A stretch of 64,000 nucleotides of DNA from Cyclobacteriaceae bacterium (GCA_025808415.1 CP075525.1:2775501-2839500); one strand, 5' to 3'. Counted from the stretch's first letter, positions 44,720-55,425 are shown. Numbers and translations are program-made. The notes: generated by a model not told the origin, from the sequence alone.

Positions 44720-46042
44720 TTAGATAAATCGGTTAATCAGATTCTCCAGGTACTCCTGCTTACCACTGATGATTTCAGGTTCACCATTCTTCAATGCATC
44801 GGCATGAAGATTCTCCAACGAAAGTTTTCCTTGTTCAAACTGCTTTCCTTTACCTGAATCAAAACTCGAATAACGCTGCTTACGGATAGCTTTATATTCA
44901 CCATCATCGAGAATAGCTTGTGCCGTAAGCAAGGCACGCGCAAACGTGTCCATACCACCAATGTGTGCATACACGATATCTTCCAGGTCGGTTGAGTTTC
45001 TCCTTGTTTTTGCATCGAAGTTTATACCACCGCTTTTGAAGCCACCGGCTTCAAGTATCACGAGCATAGCCTCTGTAAGTTCATTGATGTTATTCGGAAA
45101 CTGATCCGTATCCCAGCCATTTTGGTAATCACCACGGTTCGCATCAATACTGCCCAACATCCCGGCATCAGCCGCTACCTGCAACTCATGCTGGAATGTA
45201 TGCAATGCCAATGTTGCATGGTTAACTTCAAGGTTAAGCTTAAAATCATCCATTAAATCATACTGACGAAGAAAAGAAATCACGGTAGCCGCATCGAAAT
45301 CATATTGATGCTTGGAGGGCTCCATGGGTTTCGGTTCAATCAGGAATGTACCTTTGAATCCATTCTTCCTGCCATAATCGCGGGCCATGTGCAGAAAACG
45401 TGCAAGGTGCTCTTGCTCGCGTTTCATGTCCGTGTTCAACAACGACATATAACCTTCGCGGCCACCCCAAAATACATAATTGCTCCCGCCCAATTCAATG
45501 GTAGCATCAATTGCGCTTTTAACCTGTGCCCCTGCCCACGTAACAACCTTATAGTCCGGATTAGTAGCGGCACCATTCATATAACGTGGATTGGAAAATA
45601 AATTTGCCGTTCCCCAAAGCAACTTAATACCGGTCTCCTTTTGTTTTTGCTTAGCATATTTTACAATTGTCTGCAAACGGGTTTCCGATTCCTTTAGGGT
45701 TGGTGCTTCATCAACCAAATCATAATCGTGAAAGCAATAAAAATTGATTCCCATTTTGGTGGCAAACTCAAATGCAGCGTCCATTTTATCTTTTGCACGC
45801 TGAATAGGATCAGGATTTTGTGACCATGGAAATTTTTTTGTTCCTCCACCAAACGGGTCACCACCTGTTCCGCAGAAGGTGTGCCAATAAGCCACAGCAA
45901 ACCGAAGGTATTCGGCCATGGTTTTCTTTCCTACTTTTCTTTTGGCATCGTAATACCTGAAGGCAAAGGGGTTTTTCGATTGGGGGCCTTCGTATTTAAT
46001 GACGGGTATTCCCTTAAAAAATTTCGTTGTTGTGTCTTTCAT
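44720..46042 (-). CDS. xylA: Xylose isomerase
   Basis: XylA converts D-xylose to D-xylulose. The 440-residue class II enzyme has [21 protein letters not shown] near the N-terminus, the catalytic-histidine region [12 protein letters not shown], the metal-site blocks [41 protein letters not shown] and [20 protein letters not shown], and the GSIDANRGD loop. All appear intact. It is 5 bases downstream of xylB on the same strand, after the divergent susC promoter. Confidence 0.97.
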   Translation of the reverse strand: MKDTTTKFFKGIPVIKYEGPQSKNPFAFRYYDAKRKVGKKTMAEYLRFAVAYWHTFCGTGGDPFGGGTKKFPWSQNPDPIQRAKDKMDAAFEFATKMGINFYCFHDYDLVDEAPTLKESETRLQTIVKYAKQKQKETGIKLLWGTANLFSNPRYMNGAATNPDYKVVTWAGAQVKSAIDATIELGGSNYVFWGGREGYMSLLNTDMKREQEHLARFLHMARDYGRKNGFKGTFLIEPKPMEPSKHQYDFDAATVISFLRQYDLMDDFKLNLEVNHATLALHTFQHELQVAADAGMLGSIDANRGDYQNGWDTDQFPNNINELTEAMLVILEAGGFKSGGINFDAKTRRNSTDLEDIVYAHIGGMDTFARALLTAQAILDDGEYKAIRKQRYSSFDSGKGKQFEQGKLSLENLHADALKNGEPEIISGKQEYLENLINRFI

Positions 46043-46047
46043 ATCGT

Positions 46048-47550
46048 TTAATGATGGGCGTTTAATTGTTTATTTAAAATTGTCTTCCACTGACTAAAGG
46101 TATCCTGGACTATTGTGAGTTGTTTATCCGGTTCAAAACTTTTTATGCAGCTGAGCGTACGAAACGCTTCATTATAATTTTTATAGTAACCGATTCCAAC
46201 TCCCGCACCACGGGCAGCACCCTGTGCGCCATCAGTATTGTACAATTCAAGCCTGGCACCAGTTGTGTTTACAAAAGTCTGGCAAAATAGGTCGCTTAAA
46301 AACATATTGGCATGGCCAGCCCTGATAACAGTTGATTGGATACCCAATTCATTCATCACTCCAAAGCCGTAACCTAACGCATAAACAATACCTTCTTGCG
46401 ATGCCCGGCAAATATGCGAAACATTGTGGCGGTTTAAATCAAGCCCATGAATGCTGGCACCGAGGTTTTCATTTTGAAGCACGCGTTCAGCACCATTACC
46501 AAAAGGCAGAACGAACAAATTATCAGCCCCTACTGGCGCTTCACTGGCAAGTTGATTTAATCTTTCATATGAAACTGTGGCCTTAGAGGATAGCAACTTT
46601 CTAAGCCAACTATTCATAATACCTGTTCCATTCACGCACAACAGCACACCATACCTTGGATTGCCAACTGTATGGTTAACATGAACAAAAGTGTTAACCC
46701 GCGAAAGTTTATCAGCCGTTGGTTTATCTACAATACCATAAATTACACCTGAGGTTCCGGCAGTAGCAGCAATTTCACCGGGATTTAAGGCATTCAACGA
46801 AAATGCATTATTGGGTTGATCGCCAGCGCGATAGGTAACTGGTGTGCCTGGTTTAAGGCCAAGTGAATTGGCAGCCTGAACTGTAAGCCTGCCTTGTTCA
46901 GAAAATGTGGGAAGTACATCCGCAACAAGTCCTGCATCCAACCCATAATAATTAAAGAGTCGTTCAGGTATGGTGCTCTTCTGGTAATCCCACATAATCC
47001 CTTCTGACAACCCCGAAACCGTTGTGTATATCTCTCCGGTAAGACGCATAGCCAGGTAATCCCCAGGCAACATAGCCTTATGGATGTCCTTATATACATG
47101 CGGTTCAAAATCTTTTACCCACTTTAGTTTTGAAGCTGTAAAGTTTCCCGGTGAATTCATCAACCTGTCCATACAATACAACTCACCCAATTGGTTGTAG
47201 GCATCCTCTCCTATCGATACCGCACGGCTATCGCACCATATTATAGAAGGACGCAATACTGTGTGGTTTTTGTTCACAACTACCAAACCGTGCATTTGGT
47301 AGGCGATTCCCACAGCAAGTACATCCTCTGCCTTCGACCCTGATGAATTTAATGCAGACCGAACGGCATGGGTAGCATTATCCCACCACTCGTCAGGATG
47401 TTGTTCGGCCCATCCGTAATTTGGGCTGGATATTGCCATTTCGGTTTCGGGATAAGTAGACGAAGCCTTAAGCAAACCCGTATTGGCATCAATAAGGCAT
47501 GCCTTTACCGATGAACTCCCCAAGTCAATTCCCAACAGATATTTTGACAT
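46048..47550 (-). CDS. xylB: Xylulokinase
   Basis: XylB phosphorylates D-xylulose, completing entry of xylose into the pentose phosphate pathway. FGGY family: N-terminal [16 protein letters not shown] phosphate loop, [22 protein letters not shown], and C-terminal GVIYGI and [13 protein letters not shown]. The start is set at ATG 47550 ([11 protein letters not shown]), giving 500 residues; a longer frame to 47673 would add 41 residues with no family resemblance and cover part of the divergent regulatory region. It is transcribed with xylA and divergent from susC. Confidence 0.95.
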   Translation of the reverse strand: MSKYLLGIDLGSSSVKACLIDANTGLLKASSTYPETEMAISSPNYGWAEQHPDEWWDNATHAVRSALNSSGSKAEDVLAVGIAYQMHGLVVVNKNHTVLRPSIIWCDSRAVSIGEDAYNQLGELYCMDRLMNSPGNFTASKLKWVKDFEPHVYKDIHKAMLPGDYLAMRLTGEIYTTVSGLSEGIMWDYQKSTIPERLFNYYGLDAGLVADVLPTFSEQGRLTVQAANSLGLKPGTPVTYRAGDQPNNAFSLNALNPGEIAATAGTSGVIYGIVDKPTADKLSRVNTFVHVNHTVGNPRYGVLLCVNGTGIMNSWLRKLLSSKATVSYERLNQLASEAPVGADNLFVLPFGNGAERVLQNENLGASIHGLDLNRHNVSHICRASQEGIVYALGYGFGVMNELGIQSTVIRAGHANMFLSDLFCQTFVNTTGARLELYNTDGAQGAARGAGVGIGYYKNYNEAFRTLSCIKSFEPDKQLTIVQDTFSQWKTILNKQLNAHH

Positions 47551-47697
47551 TGAATTGAAAACTAAAATTCCTCTAAAATACACGAGCCCACCGAAAAAGC
47601 GGACATTTGAAAAGCCCAAAATAAGCCAATTTTTATAAATCGGTTGCATATAAATCAAACGATTATTTGGCATAAATAACGTTTATACAAAAAATAT

Positions 47698-47717
47698 TTA
47701 TGCAATCGGTTGCATAA
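47698..47717. promoter_or_regulatory. LacI-type operator in xylB/susC divergent promoter
   Basis: TTATGCAATC-GGTTGCATAA is a 20-base inverted repeat, 9 of 10 pairs, with central CG, and shares its TGCAATCG core with the kdgK/uxaA operator. A half-site with ATCGGTTGCATA (47639-47650) lies about 60 bases to the left, possibly a second, weaker site. An imperfect -7-like TATTTATG (47695-47702, 7 of 8 to TAnnTTTG-like) overlaps the operator, on the susC side. Confidence 0.65.
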
Positions 47718-47811
47718 TTAGTTTTAATCCTTGACCTTAGTGAAGCCCTTCGGTGAAGCCGAAATGGACAATCCTAAACGCACTGAAATATTCTATCCAC
47801 CAAAAACAAAA

Positions 47812-50800
47812 ATGCTTATGAAGCAAAAGCTACTTCGATTGCTGCCCGAGACTGGAAACTTTCCAAATTTTATCAGGCCAATGCCGTTCTTATTCTTGTT
47901 CCTCGTTATCTATTCCGGACTTTTTGCCCAGGTTAGTGTAAGAGGCAAGGTGACAGACGAATCAGGTTCAGGACTACCTGGAGTAAACATTCTGATTAAA
48001 GGAACTACCACCGGAACTACCTCAGATGCTAATGGTGATTACGTGGTGGAAATTCCTTCAAATGCACAGCAAGCAATTCTCATTTTCTCCTTTATCGGAT
48101 ATGAAACTCAAGAGCAAGCCGTTAACGGACGCTCTGTTATCAATGTAAACATGGCGGTGAGCGCGTTTACCCTAGGAGAAGTTGTAGTTGTTGGTTATGG
48201 TACGCAACGAAAAGCAGACGTAACTGGTTCACTGGTTTCACTTAGTAGTGATGCCCTTCGGGAAGTACCGGTAGCAAATCTGCAACAGGCCCTTCAGGGA
48301 AGAATGGCCGGTGTTGAGGTACAACGGATTGGAACTGCACCCGGAGCAACTGCAAGAATCAGGGTAAGAGGAGAGCGGTCTGTGTTGGGTTCAAATGATC
48401 CGTTAATTGTCTTAGACGGTATCCCTTTTGAAGGGAATCTTAATGATATAAACCCAGATGAAATAGCCTCCATTAACGTATTGAAAGACGCTTCAGCTAC
48501 TGCTATCTATGGCTCTCGTGGTGCCAATGGTGTTATGCTGATTACAACTAAAAGAGGTCAGGCAGGAGAAACCAGCTTATCCTTTAGCAGTTACATTGGC
48601 GTAACTACTGTTGCACGAAAATATCCACTGTTCAACGCAGAGGAGTATCAGGCGATGCGCGATTATACCGGGGTGTGGCCTTACAGACCCGAAGAAGTTG
48701 AGGGTATCGCTTTGGGAAGGGATGTGGATTGGCAAGAACTCATGTATGAGAATGGATACATTACCAATCATAATCTGACAGTTACAGGCGGTACAGAAAA
48801 AGGTTCATACTCGGTAAGTGGTGGGTATTTTAAAGAAACTACGATTCTACCCGAACAGGATTTCGAACGCTTTACGTTGCGTGTTTCTACTGATTCAAAA
48901 ATTGGTGAGCGCGTAAAAATCGGTGTGACCAGTTTGAACTCGGTTAACTATGCCAATGGAACACAATTTGTTAATCCGCAACCCGGCAATCCAGGTGCGT
49001 TTGGTGGTGGTATTATGTATAATATTCTGGCCACCAGCCCGCTTATGCCTCCCTATTCAAATAATGGCGAAATCTTTCCCGAGCCTTTTGGTAATCTTGA
49101 TGATGCCTCTGCCAATCTCAGTCCATTATATATTAAAAGAAATAACAGCGACTGGGTAGATCGGGTAAGAAGACTTCGCACATTCAACAGTTTATATGCT
49201 GAAGTTAAAATATTGGAAGGTCTAACCTACCGGTTTAACTTGGGACTTGAATATGGACAAACAAACTCAGCTCAATTCCAGGGTAAAGGCACCTATTTTA
49301 GAAAGCTTGTAGAGAATCGGGCCAGTGTTCGGAATACTGAAAACTATTCATGGACGGCCGAAAATATACTAACCTATGAAAAGACGTTTGCGGAAGATCA
49401 TCGCTTAACCTTTACAGGGCTTTACAGTGCTCAGCAAAGCCGAAGTTTTGCCACACAGGCAACCAAAGATGCCATTACTGCAAACTTTATTGAATTCTAC
49501 GATATGTCACAAGCAAACCCTGCAATAGCTCCGATACTTGGAGGAGGGGAACAAACCTGGGGGCTTTTATCATACATGGGGCGTGTAAATTATGCATTCA
49601 AGGATAGATATCTTTTTACTGCAACTTTCCGCAGAGATGGTTCGTCAAGACTGGCAACAAAATGGAATAATTACCCGGCCTTTGCAGTGGCATGGAATGC
49701 CATCAATGAACCGTTCATTCAGGATGTAAACTTTTTAAGCAACCTGAAAGTACGTGTTGGTTATGGTCAAACATCCAATCAGTCTGTTGCACCCTATACT
49801 ACCTTAGGTGGCGTTGTTAATACCGTGGGAATTGCCGGAGGCACGGTACCCTTGCGCTACAACTATGGACCAACCCAAGTATCGGGTTATATAGCTGCCC
49901 GCATTCCTGATAAAACATTGGATTGGGAATATACCAACACACTTAATATTGGCCTTGATTTTGGTTTGTTTGAAAATAGACTTACCGGTAGTATAGATTG
50001 GTATGATGCCCAAACCACAAATCTGCTATTTAATTTAAGATTACCCATTTCATCAGGTTACGAGCAAGAGTTCCAAACCAATATTGGAGGAATGGAAAAC
50101 AAGGGCGTTGAAATTGTGCTTAGTGGAAAACCGCTGAAGTTGACAAATGGATTTACCTGGGACATCGACCTGAATTGGTATCTCAACCGAAACAAACTTT
50201 TAAAGTATCTTCCTGGAGTAACTCAAAATATTGGTGATGGTCTATTTGTCGGCCAACCGATTACCGCCATTTACGATTATGAAAAAATTGGCATCTGGCA
50301 ACTGGGGGAAGATGCTGCTGCGTACGGTCAACAACCCGGGCAGATCAAGTTTAGAGATGTTGATAACAACGGGGTAATAGATGCCGAAGACAGAAAAATA
50401 ATTGGTAGCCAACAGGCAGACTGGCAAGGCGGTATTACAAACCGTTTTACCTGGAAAGGGTTTGATTTGTCCTTTGTGGTCTATATCAGACAAGGAGGAA
50501 CGCTACTGAGTTACCTGCATGCGCCAAACGGGGCATACTTAACTAATCTTACCGGTCAGCGAAGCGGCCTAAAGGTTGATTACTGGACACCAGATAATCC
50601 TACCAATGAATTTCCAGCGCCTGGAGCAGCACTGCCTGGTGGTGCTTCAACAGGATGGACAACCTTGGCGTACTATGATGCTTCTTTTGCACGTGTAAGA
50701 GCTATTAATCTGGGGTATAATATTCCTAAGTCCCTCGCATCAAGAATAAAGGCTCAAAATGCAAGGGTCTACCTCACTGCACAAAACCCCTTCTTACTAT

Positions 50801-50979
50801 GGAGTCCGTATGTGTTCAAGCACAACGGTGTAGACCCCGAACCAACCGGCCAGGGAGCTACAGGAATTGTAGCTACTGGTGGTAACTTCCGGACAGGAGG
50901 AAACAATCCAGCCCTGGTTATTTCAGCTTCAACGCCACCAACAAGATCTTTCATTGTTGGCTTAAACCTTACTTTTTAA
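47812..50979 (+). CDS. SusC-family TonB-dependent outer-membrane transporter
   Basis: The oligosaccharide importer of the locus, about 1055 residues. A signal peptide (PFLFLFLVIYSGLFAQ) is followed by a CarboxypepD_reg-like domain (VRGKVTDESGSGLPGVNILIKGTT), the TonB plug (VVVGYGTQRKADVTGSL; DPLIVLDGIPFEGNLNDINPDEI; SATAIYGSRGANGVMLITT) and a large barrel ending LNLTF. The exact start is uncertain: ATG 47764, 47812 and 47818 are all possible; I used 47812 because it gives a shorter, more normal n-region. It heads the operon with susD 20 bases downstream and is regulated, by inference, through the LacI-type operator upstream. Confidence 0.93.
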   Translation: MLMKQKLLRLLPETGNFPNFIRPMPFLFLFLVIYSGLFAQVSVRGKVTDESGSGLPGVNILIKGTTTGTTSDANGDYVVEIPSNAQQAILIFSFIGYETQEQAVNGRSVINVNMAVSAFTLGEVVVVGYGTQRKADVTGSLVSLSSDALREVPVANLQQALQGRMAGVEVQRIGTAPGATARIRVRGERSVLGSNDPLIVLDGIPFEGNLNDINPDEIASINVLKDASATAIYGSRGANGVMLITTKRGQAGETSLSFSSYIGVTTVARKYPLFNAEEYQAMRDYTGVWPYRPEEVEGIALGRDVDWQELMYENGYITNHNLTVTGGTEKGSYSVSGGYFKETTILPEQDFERFTLRVSTDSKIGERVKIGVTSLNSVNYANGTQFVNPQPGNPGAFGGGIMYNILATSPLMPPYSNNGEIFPEPFGNLDDASANLSPLYIKRNNSDWVDRVRRLRTFNSLYAEVKILEGLTYRFNLGLEYGQTNSAQFQGKGTYFRKLVENRASVRNTENYSWTAENILTYEKTFAEDHRLTFTGLYSAQQSRSFATQATKDAITANFIEFYDMSQANPAIAPILGGGEQTWGLLSYMGRVNYAFKDRYLFTATFRRDGSSRLATKWNNYPAFAVAWNAINEPFIQDVNFLSNLKVRVGYGQTSNQSVAPYTTLGGVVNTVGIAGGTVPLRYNYGPTQVSGYIAARIPDKTLDWEYTNTLNIGLDFGLFENRLTGSIDWYDAQTTNLLFNLRLPISSGYEQEFQTNIGGMENKGVEIVLSGKPLKLTNGFTWDIDLNWYLNRNKLLKYLPGVTQNIGDGLFVGQPITAIYDYEKIGIWQLGEDAAAYGQQPGQIKFRDVDNNGVIDAEDRKIIGSQQADWQGGITNRFTWKGFDLSFVVYIRQGGTLLSYLHAPNGAYLTNLTGQRSGLKVDYWTPDNPTNEFPAPGAALPGGASTGWTTLAYYDASFARVRAINLGYNIPKSLASRIKAQNARVYLTAQNPFLLWSPYVFKHNGVDPEPTGQGATGIVATGGNFRTGGNNPALVISASTPPTRSFIVGLNLTF

Positions 50980-50998
50980 CTGATAACCAATGATCGTT

Positions 50999-52882
50999 AT
51001 GAAAAAGCATAACCTATATATTTTAGTAATGGTAACCCTGCTGATAATTTCACCGGGGTGTAATGATTTGCTCAATGAAAATCCTAAGACAACCTTTACA
51101 ACCGATTATTTTAAAACGGCCCAGGGTTATCAGGATGGACTTAATGCCGCATATTCATATCTACGTTTTCAATACGGATCAAACCCTGCACTTGGCCTTA
51201 ATATTACCGGTACAGATGAGTTTACTTTTGGTCCGGAACCCAACTACAATCCCTCGGGAGACAATCAGCCGCACAAATTATTGGGTACATATGATGTTAC
51301 CCCCCAAGCGGGCTATCTGGGTATTACGTTCAATCGTACTTTTCCGGTTATCAATACGCTAAACGGGTTAGTGGCATTTGCTTCACAGGTACCAACATTT
51401 ACAGAATTACAACGTAATGAATCACTTGCCCAGGCGCGCTACCTGAGAGCACACTATTATTATTTGCTGGTTGGTCAGTTTGGAGCTGTTCCCTTAGACT
51501 TAGGTAGTGGCGAATTGGCTTTGAATACGTTGCCGTTCCTTGGTTTTAACCGTGGAAGCGCAGAAGATCGCGAGCAGTTACTGGCCAAAAATTATCAGGT
51601 AATGATCGAGGATTTGACCTTCGCAACTCTGAATCTCCCTGACAAAAGAAATTCAAATGAATTCAGACTACATAAAGCTGTTGCTTTTCATTTGCTGGCG
51701 AAAGTTTATCTGGCAAGATCTTATTCTACAATAGCGCAAACTAATGATGCTCAAAATGCATACCTGGCAGCCAATGAAGTAATTACTAACCTTGGCAAAT
51801 ATGGTGTAGCGCTTCAAACAGATTTTGCTGAAGTTTTCAGACAAGGTAATGATTATAATAATGAAATATTGTTTGCTGCAGAACGCATTCCACAGGAATA
51901 TGTAAACAATGGATACCTGAATGCAAATGCCGATGGAATAGGAGATGGAGAAAATATGGCCTCCAATTGCTTTACCTGCAACTACGAACAACCTGTTTTA
52001 CAAACACCTGCAGGGCTGGATATTATTGATGGAAGACCTTTTGCTTTCCAGCGGCCGCTCAGAAAACTGGCACCTACCCGCTGGCTAACCAACGTGGCGT
52101 TTGCTGATAAAACAAACGATAGCCGCTACCACAACTCCTTCCGCACGTTGTGGACTGCCGCTACGCAAAATGCATCCGGAAGTACTGCCTATAATAATTT
52201 TATTACCATGCTAACCAATAATGGGTTTGCGCTTGGTGATACCGCATTTTACCTTGCTGATACACCTGCACAAGCCGCTGCTATGGGCGTAAGCGGAACT
52301 AATCCATTTGGCACCAAGTATTACCGGGTATACTCTTCCGATAACTGGTACAGTAACCAGCTTTACCCGGGCCCCCCCGCTCCATCTAACACTATTTTAG
52401 TTTATCCTTCACTGAAAAAATTTGTTGATGTACAACGTGCCAGTCCCAATGGATCTTCAGGTAGACCTATGCCCATATTCCGTCTGGCCGAAACTTACCT
52501 GATCGCAGCTGAGGCTGCATTCAAGACAGGAAATACTACAGAAGCTGCCAACCTGATTAATGTTATTCGCAGACGTGCCGCCTACAGGCCAGGATTATCA
52601 CCAGCAGAATTGAATACCCGAAGAACTAATATGGAAATTACAGCTGGTGACGTTACCCTGGATTTTATTTTGGATGAACGCGCACGTGAGCTGGCTGGTG
52701 AAGGCATGCGCTGGACTGACCTGGCCTTGCGCGGAACAGACGTTTTTATTAATCGCGTTAATTTGAATCAGGATGCCAATGGAAAAGTTCAGCCTAAACA
52801 CCGGCTTCGGCCGATACCACAATCGCAATTAGATGCGATTAATGATACTGATAAACAGAAATATCAAAACCCAGGGTATTAA
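50999..52882 (+). CDS. SusD/RagB-family surface glycan-binding lipoprotein
   Basis: The binding lid of the SusC transporter, 627 residues. A lipobox (ISPGC) follows the hydrophobic signal, and the mature start CNDLLNENPKTTFTTDYF is a classic SusD opening. TPR-like helices follow (EALAQARYLRAHYYYLLVGQFG pattern), and the C-terminal part has LAETYLIAAEAAFKTG and FILDERARELAGEGMRWTDL, both diagnostic of the family. ATG 50999 is preferred; ATG 50990 lies three codons upstream. Substrate by context: xylo-oligosaccharides. Confidence 0.95.
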   Translation: MKKHNLYILVMVTLLIISPGCNDLLNENPKTTFTTDYFKTAQGYQDGLNAAYSYLRFQYGSNPALGLNITGTDEFTFGPEPNYNPSGDNQPHKLLGTYDVTPQAGYLGITFNRTFPVINTLNGLVAFASQVPTFTELQRNESLAQARYLRAHYYYLLVGQFGAVPLDLGSGELALNTLPFLGFNRGSAEDREQLLAKNYQVMIEDLTFATLNLPDKRNSNEFRLHKAVAFHLLAKVYLARSYSTIAQTNDAQNAYLAANEVITNLGKYGVALQTDFAEVFRQGNDYNNEILFAAERIPQEYVNNGYLNANADGIGDGENMASNCFTCNYEQPVLQTPAGLDIIDGRPFAFQRPLRKLAPTRWLTNVAFADKTNDSRYHNSFRTLWTAATQNASGSTAYNNFITMLTNNGFALGDTAFYLADTPAQAAAMGVSGTNPFGTKYYRVYSSDNWYSNQLYPGPPAPSNTILVYPSLKKFVDVQRASPNGSSGRPMPIFRLAETYLIAAEAAFKTGNTTEAANLINVIRRRAAYRPGLSPAELNTRRTNMEITAGDVTLDFILDERARELAGEGMRWTDLALRGTDVFINRVNLNQDANGKVQPKHRLRPIPQSQLDAINDTDKQKYQNPGY

Positions 52883-52900
52883 TAATTTAAACGAATCACC

Positions 52901-54001
52901 ATGAAACCAAAAAAAATAATTTTTATCCTGTTCGTTTGCATGGCAGCGCTTTCTACCACCCGATGCAACAATGATGAAGGGATTACCTTTTCAATGAAAG
53001 ACGTAAGTGCTCGCGTTACCGGGTTCAGCAATCCGAAAACCGGACCCGGAGCAGAACTTACGATTACCGGATCGCAACTTGAAACGGTGCAACGTATATT
53101 TATAGGAACCGAGCGGATATTAAAAAAAGACTTTGTAAGTCAAACTGAATCAGCTATCACATTCAATGTTCCGACTACTGTTGGAACCCATACCGATGGT
53201 ACACTAACTGATGTGCTAGTGGTTTTTAATGGCCCTGAACGCGCCTTTACTAAAATTGAAGTAGTGCCTTTGCAAGCCATCAGCAGCTTCACTCCTTACG
53301 CAGCTGCGCCCGGTGAAACCGTAACTATAATGGGCGTAAATTTTAATTTAGTGACGGGGGTAAAACTAGGTGATGTGAGCGCAACCATTACATCTCAATC
53401 GCCTACCCTGTTAAAGTTCACGATGCCCGCTGGCGCGGTAACAAACCGCATTACCTTAGTAGGCGAAGCGGGAAGTTCCAGAAGTGCTAACAACCTGGTT
53501 GCATGTTCCGGATCTCCGAATTCTCCTGATTGCGCCACACCACTTAACTTAAACAGTGGCCTAGAATTAGGCACTGGTGATGACTTCACCAACTGGGGTA
53601 AATGGAATGGAGGTTCATTCCAGGTTGCCACTACAGTACCAGGTGAATACTACCGAGGATCAAGAGCCCTTAAGGTAATTCGTGACGGATCCTTAGCAAG
53701 TGGTCAGTGGCGCATTCAATTTGTTTCCGATCCTGTTGCTACCGATATCGGATCATCGTACACGGTATATGTATGGGCACGCGCAGCCGTTGCCGGTGCC
53801 GGATTTAGAGTTTCACTTAACCCGGATACTGGATTTTATCCCAGCGATGTAGCGGTAACTCCACAATGGCAGCAATTCAGTTTTGTTGTTCCTGGCGAAC
53901 GAATACAAAATGCTTCCACGCGTTTTGTACTTGACCTCAACGGAACCAACACGGCTGTTACCACATTTTATATCGATGACATAAAAGTGATTAAGAATTA
54001 G
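52901..54001 (+). CDS. Lipoprotein with IPT/TIG and CBM-like domains, probable surface xylan-binding protein
   Basis: A 366-residue lipoprotein, lipobox STTRC near residue 22, mature start CNNDEGITF. Two IPT/TIG-type Ig folds span about 40-125 (GFSNPKTGPGAELTITGSQL) and 128-205 (SSFTPYAAAPGETVTIMGVNF). The last 150 residues (LNSGLELGTGDDFTNWGKWNGGSFQVAT ... FYIDDIKVI) resemble a CBM4/9-type jelly roll that binds xylan or glucan. Its place right after susD is that of SusE/F-like surface glycan-binding proteins. A hairpin terminator follows. Confidence 0.82.
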   Translation: MKPKKIIFILFVCMAALSTTRCNNDEGITFSMKDVSARVTGFSNPKTGPGAELTITGSQLETVQRIFIGTERILKKDFVSQTESAITFNVPTTVGTHTDGTLTDVLVVFNGPERAFTKIEVVPLQAISSFTPYAAAPGETVTIMGVNFNLVTGVKLGDVSATITSQSPTLLKFTMPAGAVTNRITLVGEAGSSRSANNLVACSGSPNSPDCATPLNLNSGLELGTGDDFTNWGKWNGGSFQVATTVPGEYYRGSRALKVIRDGSLASGQWRIQFVSDPVATDIGSSYTVYVWARAAVAGAGFRVSLNPDTGFYPSDVAVTPQWQQFSFVVPGERIQNASTRFVLDLNGTNTAVTTFYIDDIKVIKN

Positions 54002-54027
54002 AGTTTCTGTTAGGTTAAGTTTTCTCT

Positions 54028-54053
54028 CAATCGCGCCTTTACGGGCGCGATTG
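54028..54053 (+). terminator. Hairpin terminator or attenuator after the third PUL gene
   Basis: Perfect 10-bp stem CAATCGCGCC, loop TTTACG, stem GGCGCGATTG, followed by GCTTTTA. It lies in the 120-base gap between the TIG/CBM gene and GH10. The T-run is short, so partial read-through that would give more SusCD than enzyme mRNA is plausible. Confidence 0.7.
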
Positions 54054-54121
54054 GCTTTTAAATATGGGGTCTGTTAATTAAAACCGATAACAAAAGCATA
54101 TTAATTTCTAACTTCAAACCA

Positions 54122-55411
54122 ATGAAGAAACCAATACAAATGAATTCAACTTTAATCTTGTCTGGTTGTGTGGCCTTGTTGATTTTCTTTAGTATTCACT
54201 CCGATGGTCAGATTGCCAACAACAAATGTAAATTCCTTGGCAACATTATCAGCAACAACATCCCGTCTTCTTTTAACACGTATTGGAACCAGGTAACCCC
54301 GGAGAATTCGGGAAAGTGGGGATCGGTGGAGGGCACACGAAATGTAATGAATTGGGGTGCACTTGATCTTGCCTACAACCATGCCAAAACCAATGGTTTC
54401 CCCTTTAAGCAACATACCTTGGTATGGGGACAGCAACAACCTGCATGGATCACACAACTTATGAACAATACCGCTATACCACAGGAAGCGCGCTACGCAG
54501 AAGTACGGGCCGAAGTAGAACAATGGATACGGCTATACTGCGAACGATACCCAGATACAGACTTCATTGACGTTGTAAATGAACCCTTTCATGCCACTCC
54601 TTCTTACGATCTTGCGTTAGGTACGGGCTGGAACTGGGTGGTCTGGGCCTTTCAAAAAGCCCGTGAATATTGCCCGAATGCCAAACTTCATTTAAATGAA
54701 TACAACATCCTCAATAGCGATGGCGCCACCAACAACTACCTGGCCCTGATCAATATACTGAAAGGATATAACCTTATAGATGGCATTGGAATACAATGCC
54801 ATCGGTTTGAGATCGAAAATGCGCCTGTTACCCAACTTAAAAGTAATCTCGACAAACTGGCTACTTCTGGTCTTCCGATTTTTATAAGTGAATTTGATAT
54901 TGGAAACCTGAATAATACCAGTACCGGTAACCCTACTACCGATGATAATGTTCAACTGGAAATTTATCAACGTGTTTTTCCTGTGCTGTGGACACACCCT
55001 GCTGTTGAAGGAATTACACTATGGGGTTACCTTCAGGGGCAAACCTGGCAAGCCACTGCATACCTTTTGCGAAATGACGGAACAGAACGACCGGCTTTAA
55101 CATGGCTTAAATCATACGTACCAACTGTTCCGGGAGGTTCCTTTTGTTTAACTACAAGTCTTGACGAAGAAATTGATAATCTAAGTGTTTTTCCAAATCC
55201 CTCCAGTACCGGAAAATTTATCCTGGAATCCAGCAGCGGGTTTGAATTATCGATAACCTTACGTGATATGCACGGTAAAATTGTTACCCAACAAACTGTA
55301 GCCACCAATAACGCAACAACCATATATATATCTGATACACCCGGCCTGTACCTGTTGGAAGTTTTTGATGGAAAAAAAACAGTATATAAAAAGTTGATTG
55401 TACAGCCCTAG
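54122..55411 (+). CDS. GH10 endo-1,4-beta-xylanase with T9SS type A sorting domain
   Basis: A 429-residue secreted xylanase. The signal sequence ends near SDGQ (residue 30). The GH10 barrel (about 35-335) shows HTLVWGQQQPAW, the acid/base Glu in FIDVVNEPFH and the nucleophile Glu in PIFISEFDIGN. The final 80 residues start LSVFPNPSSTGKF and end KKLIVQP, a T9SS type A domain, so the enzyme should be released at or beyond the cell surface to cut polymeric xylan. The GH30 gene follows 14 bases later. Confidence 0.93.
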   Translation: MKKPIQMNSTLILSGCVALLIFFSIHSDGQIANNKCKFLGNIISNNIPSSFNTYWNQVTPENSGKWGSVEGTRNVMNWGALDLAYNHAKTNGFPFKQHTLVWGQQQPAWITQLMNNTAIPQEARYAEVRAEVEQWIRLYCERYPDTDFIDVVNEPFHATPSYDLALGTGWNWVVWAFQKAREYCPNAKLHLNEYNILNSDGATNNYLALINILKGYNLIDGIGIQCHRFEIENAPVTQLKSNLDKLATSGLPIFISEFDIGNLNNTSTGNPTTDDNVQLEIYQRVFPVLWTHPAVEGITLWGYLQGQTWQATAYLLRNDGTERPALTWLKSYVPTVPGGSFCLTTSLDEEIDNLSVFPNPSSTGKFILESSSGFELSITLRDMHGKIVTQQTVATNNATTIYISDTPGLYLLEVFDGKKTVYKKLIVQP

Positions 55412-55425
55412 AAAATATAATACCC

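Noticed and set aside
47637..47650. Second LacI operator left of the xylB/susC site
   Set aside because: Only one half (GGTTGCATA) matches; the other arm does not pair. Mentioned as a possible weak half-site but not listed as a feature.
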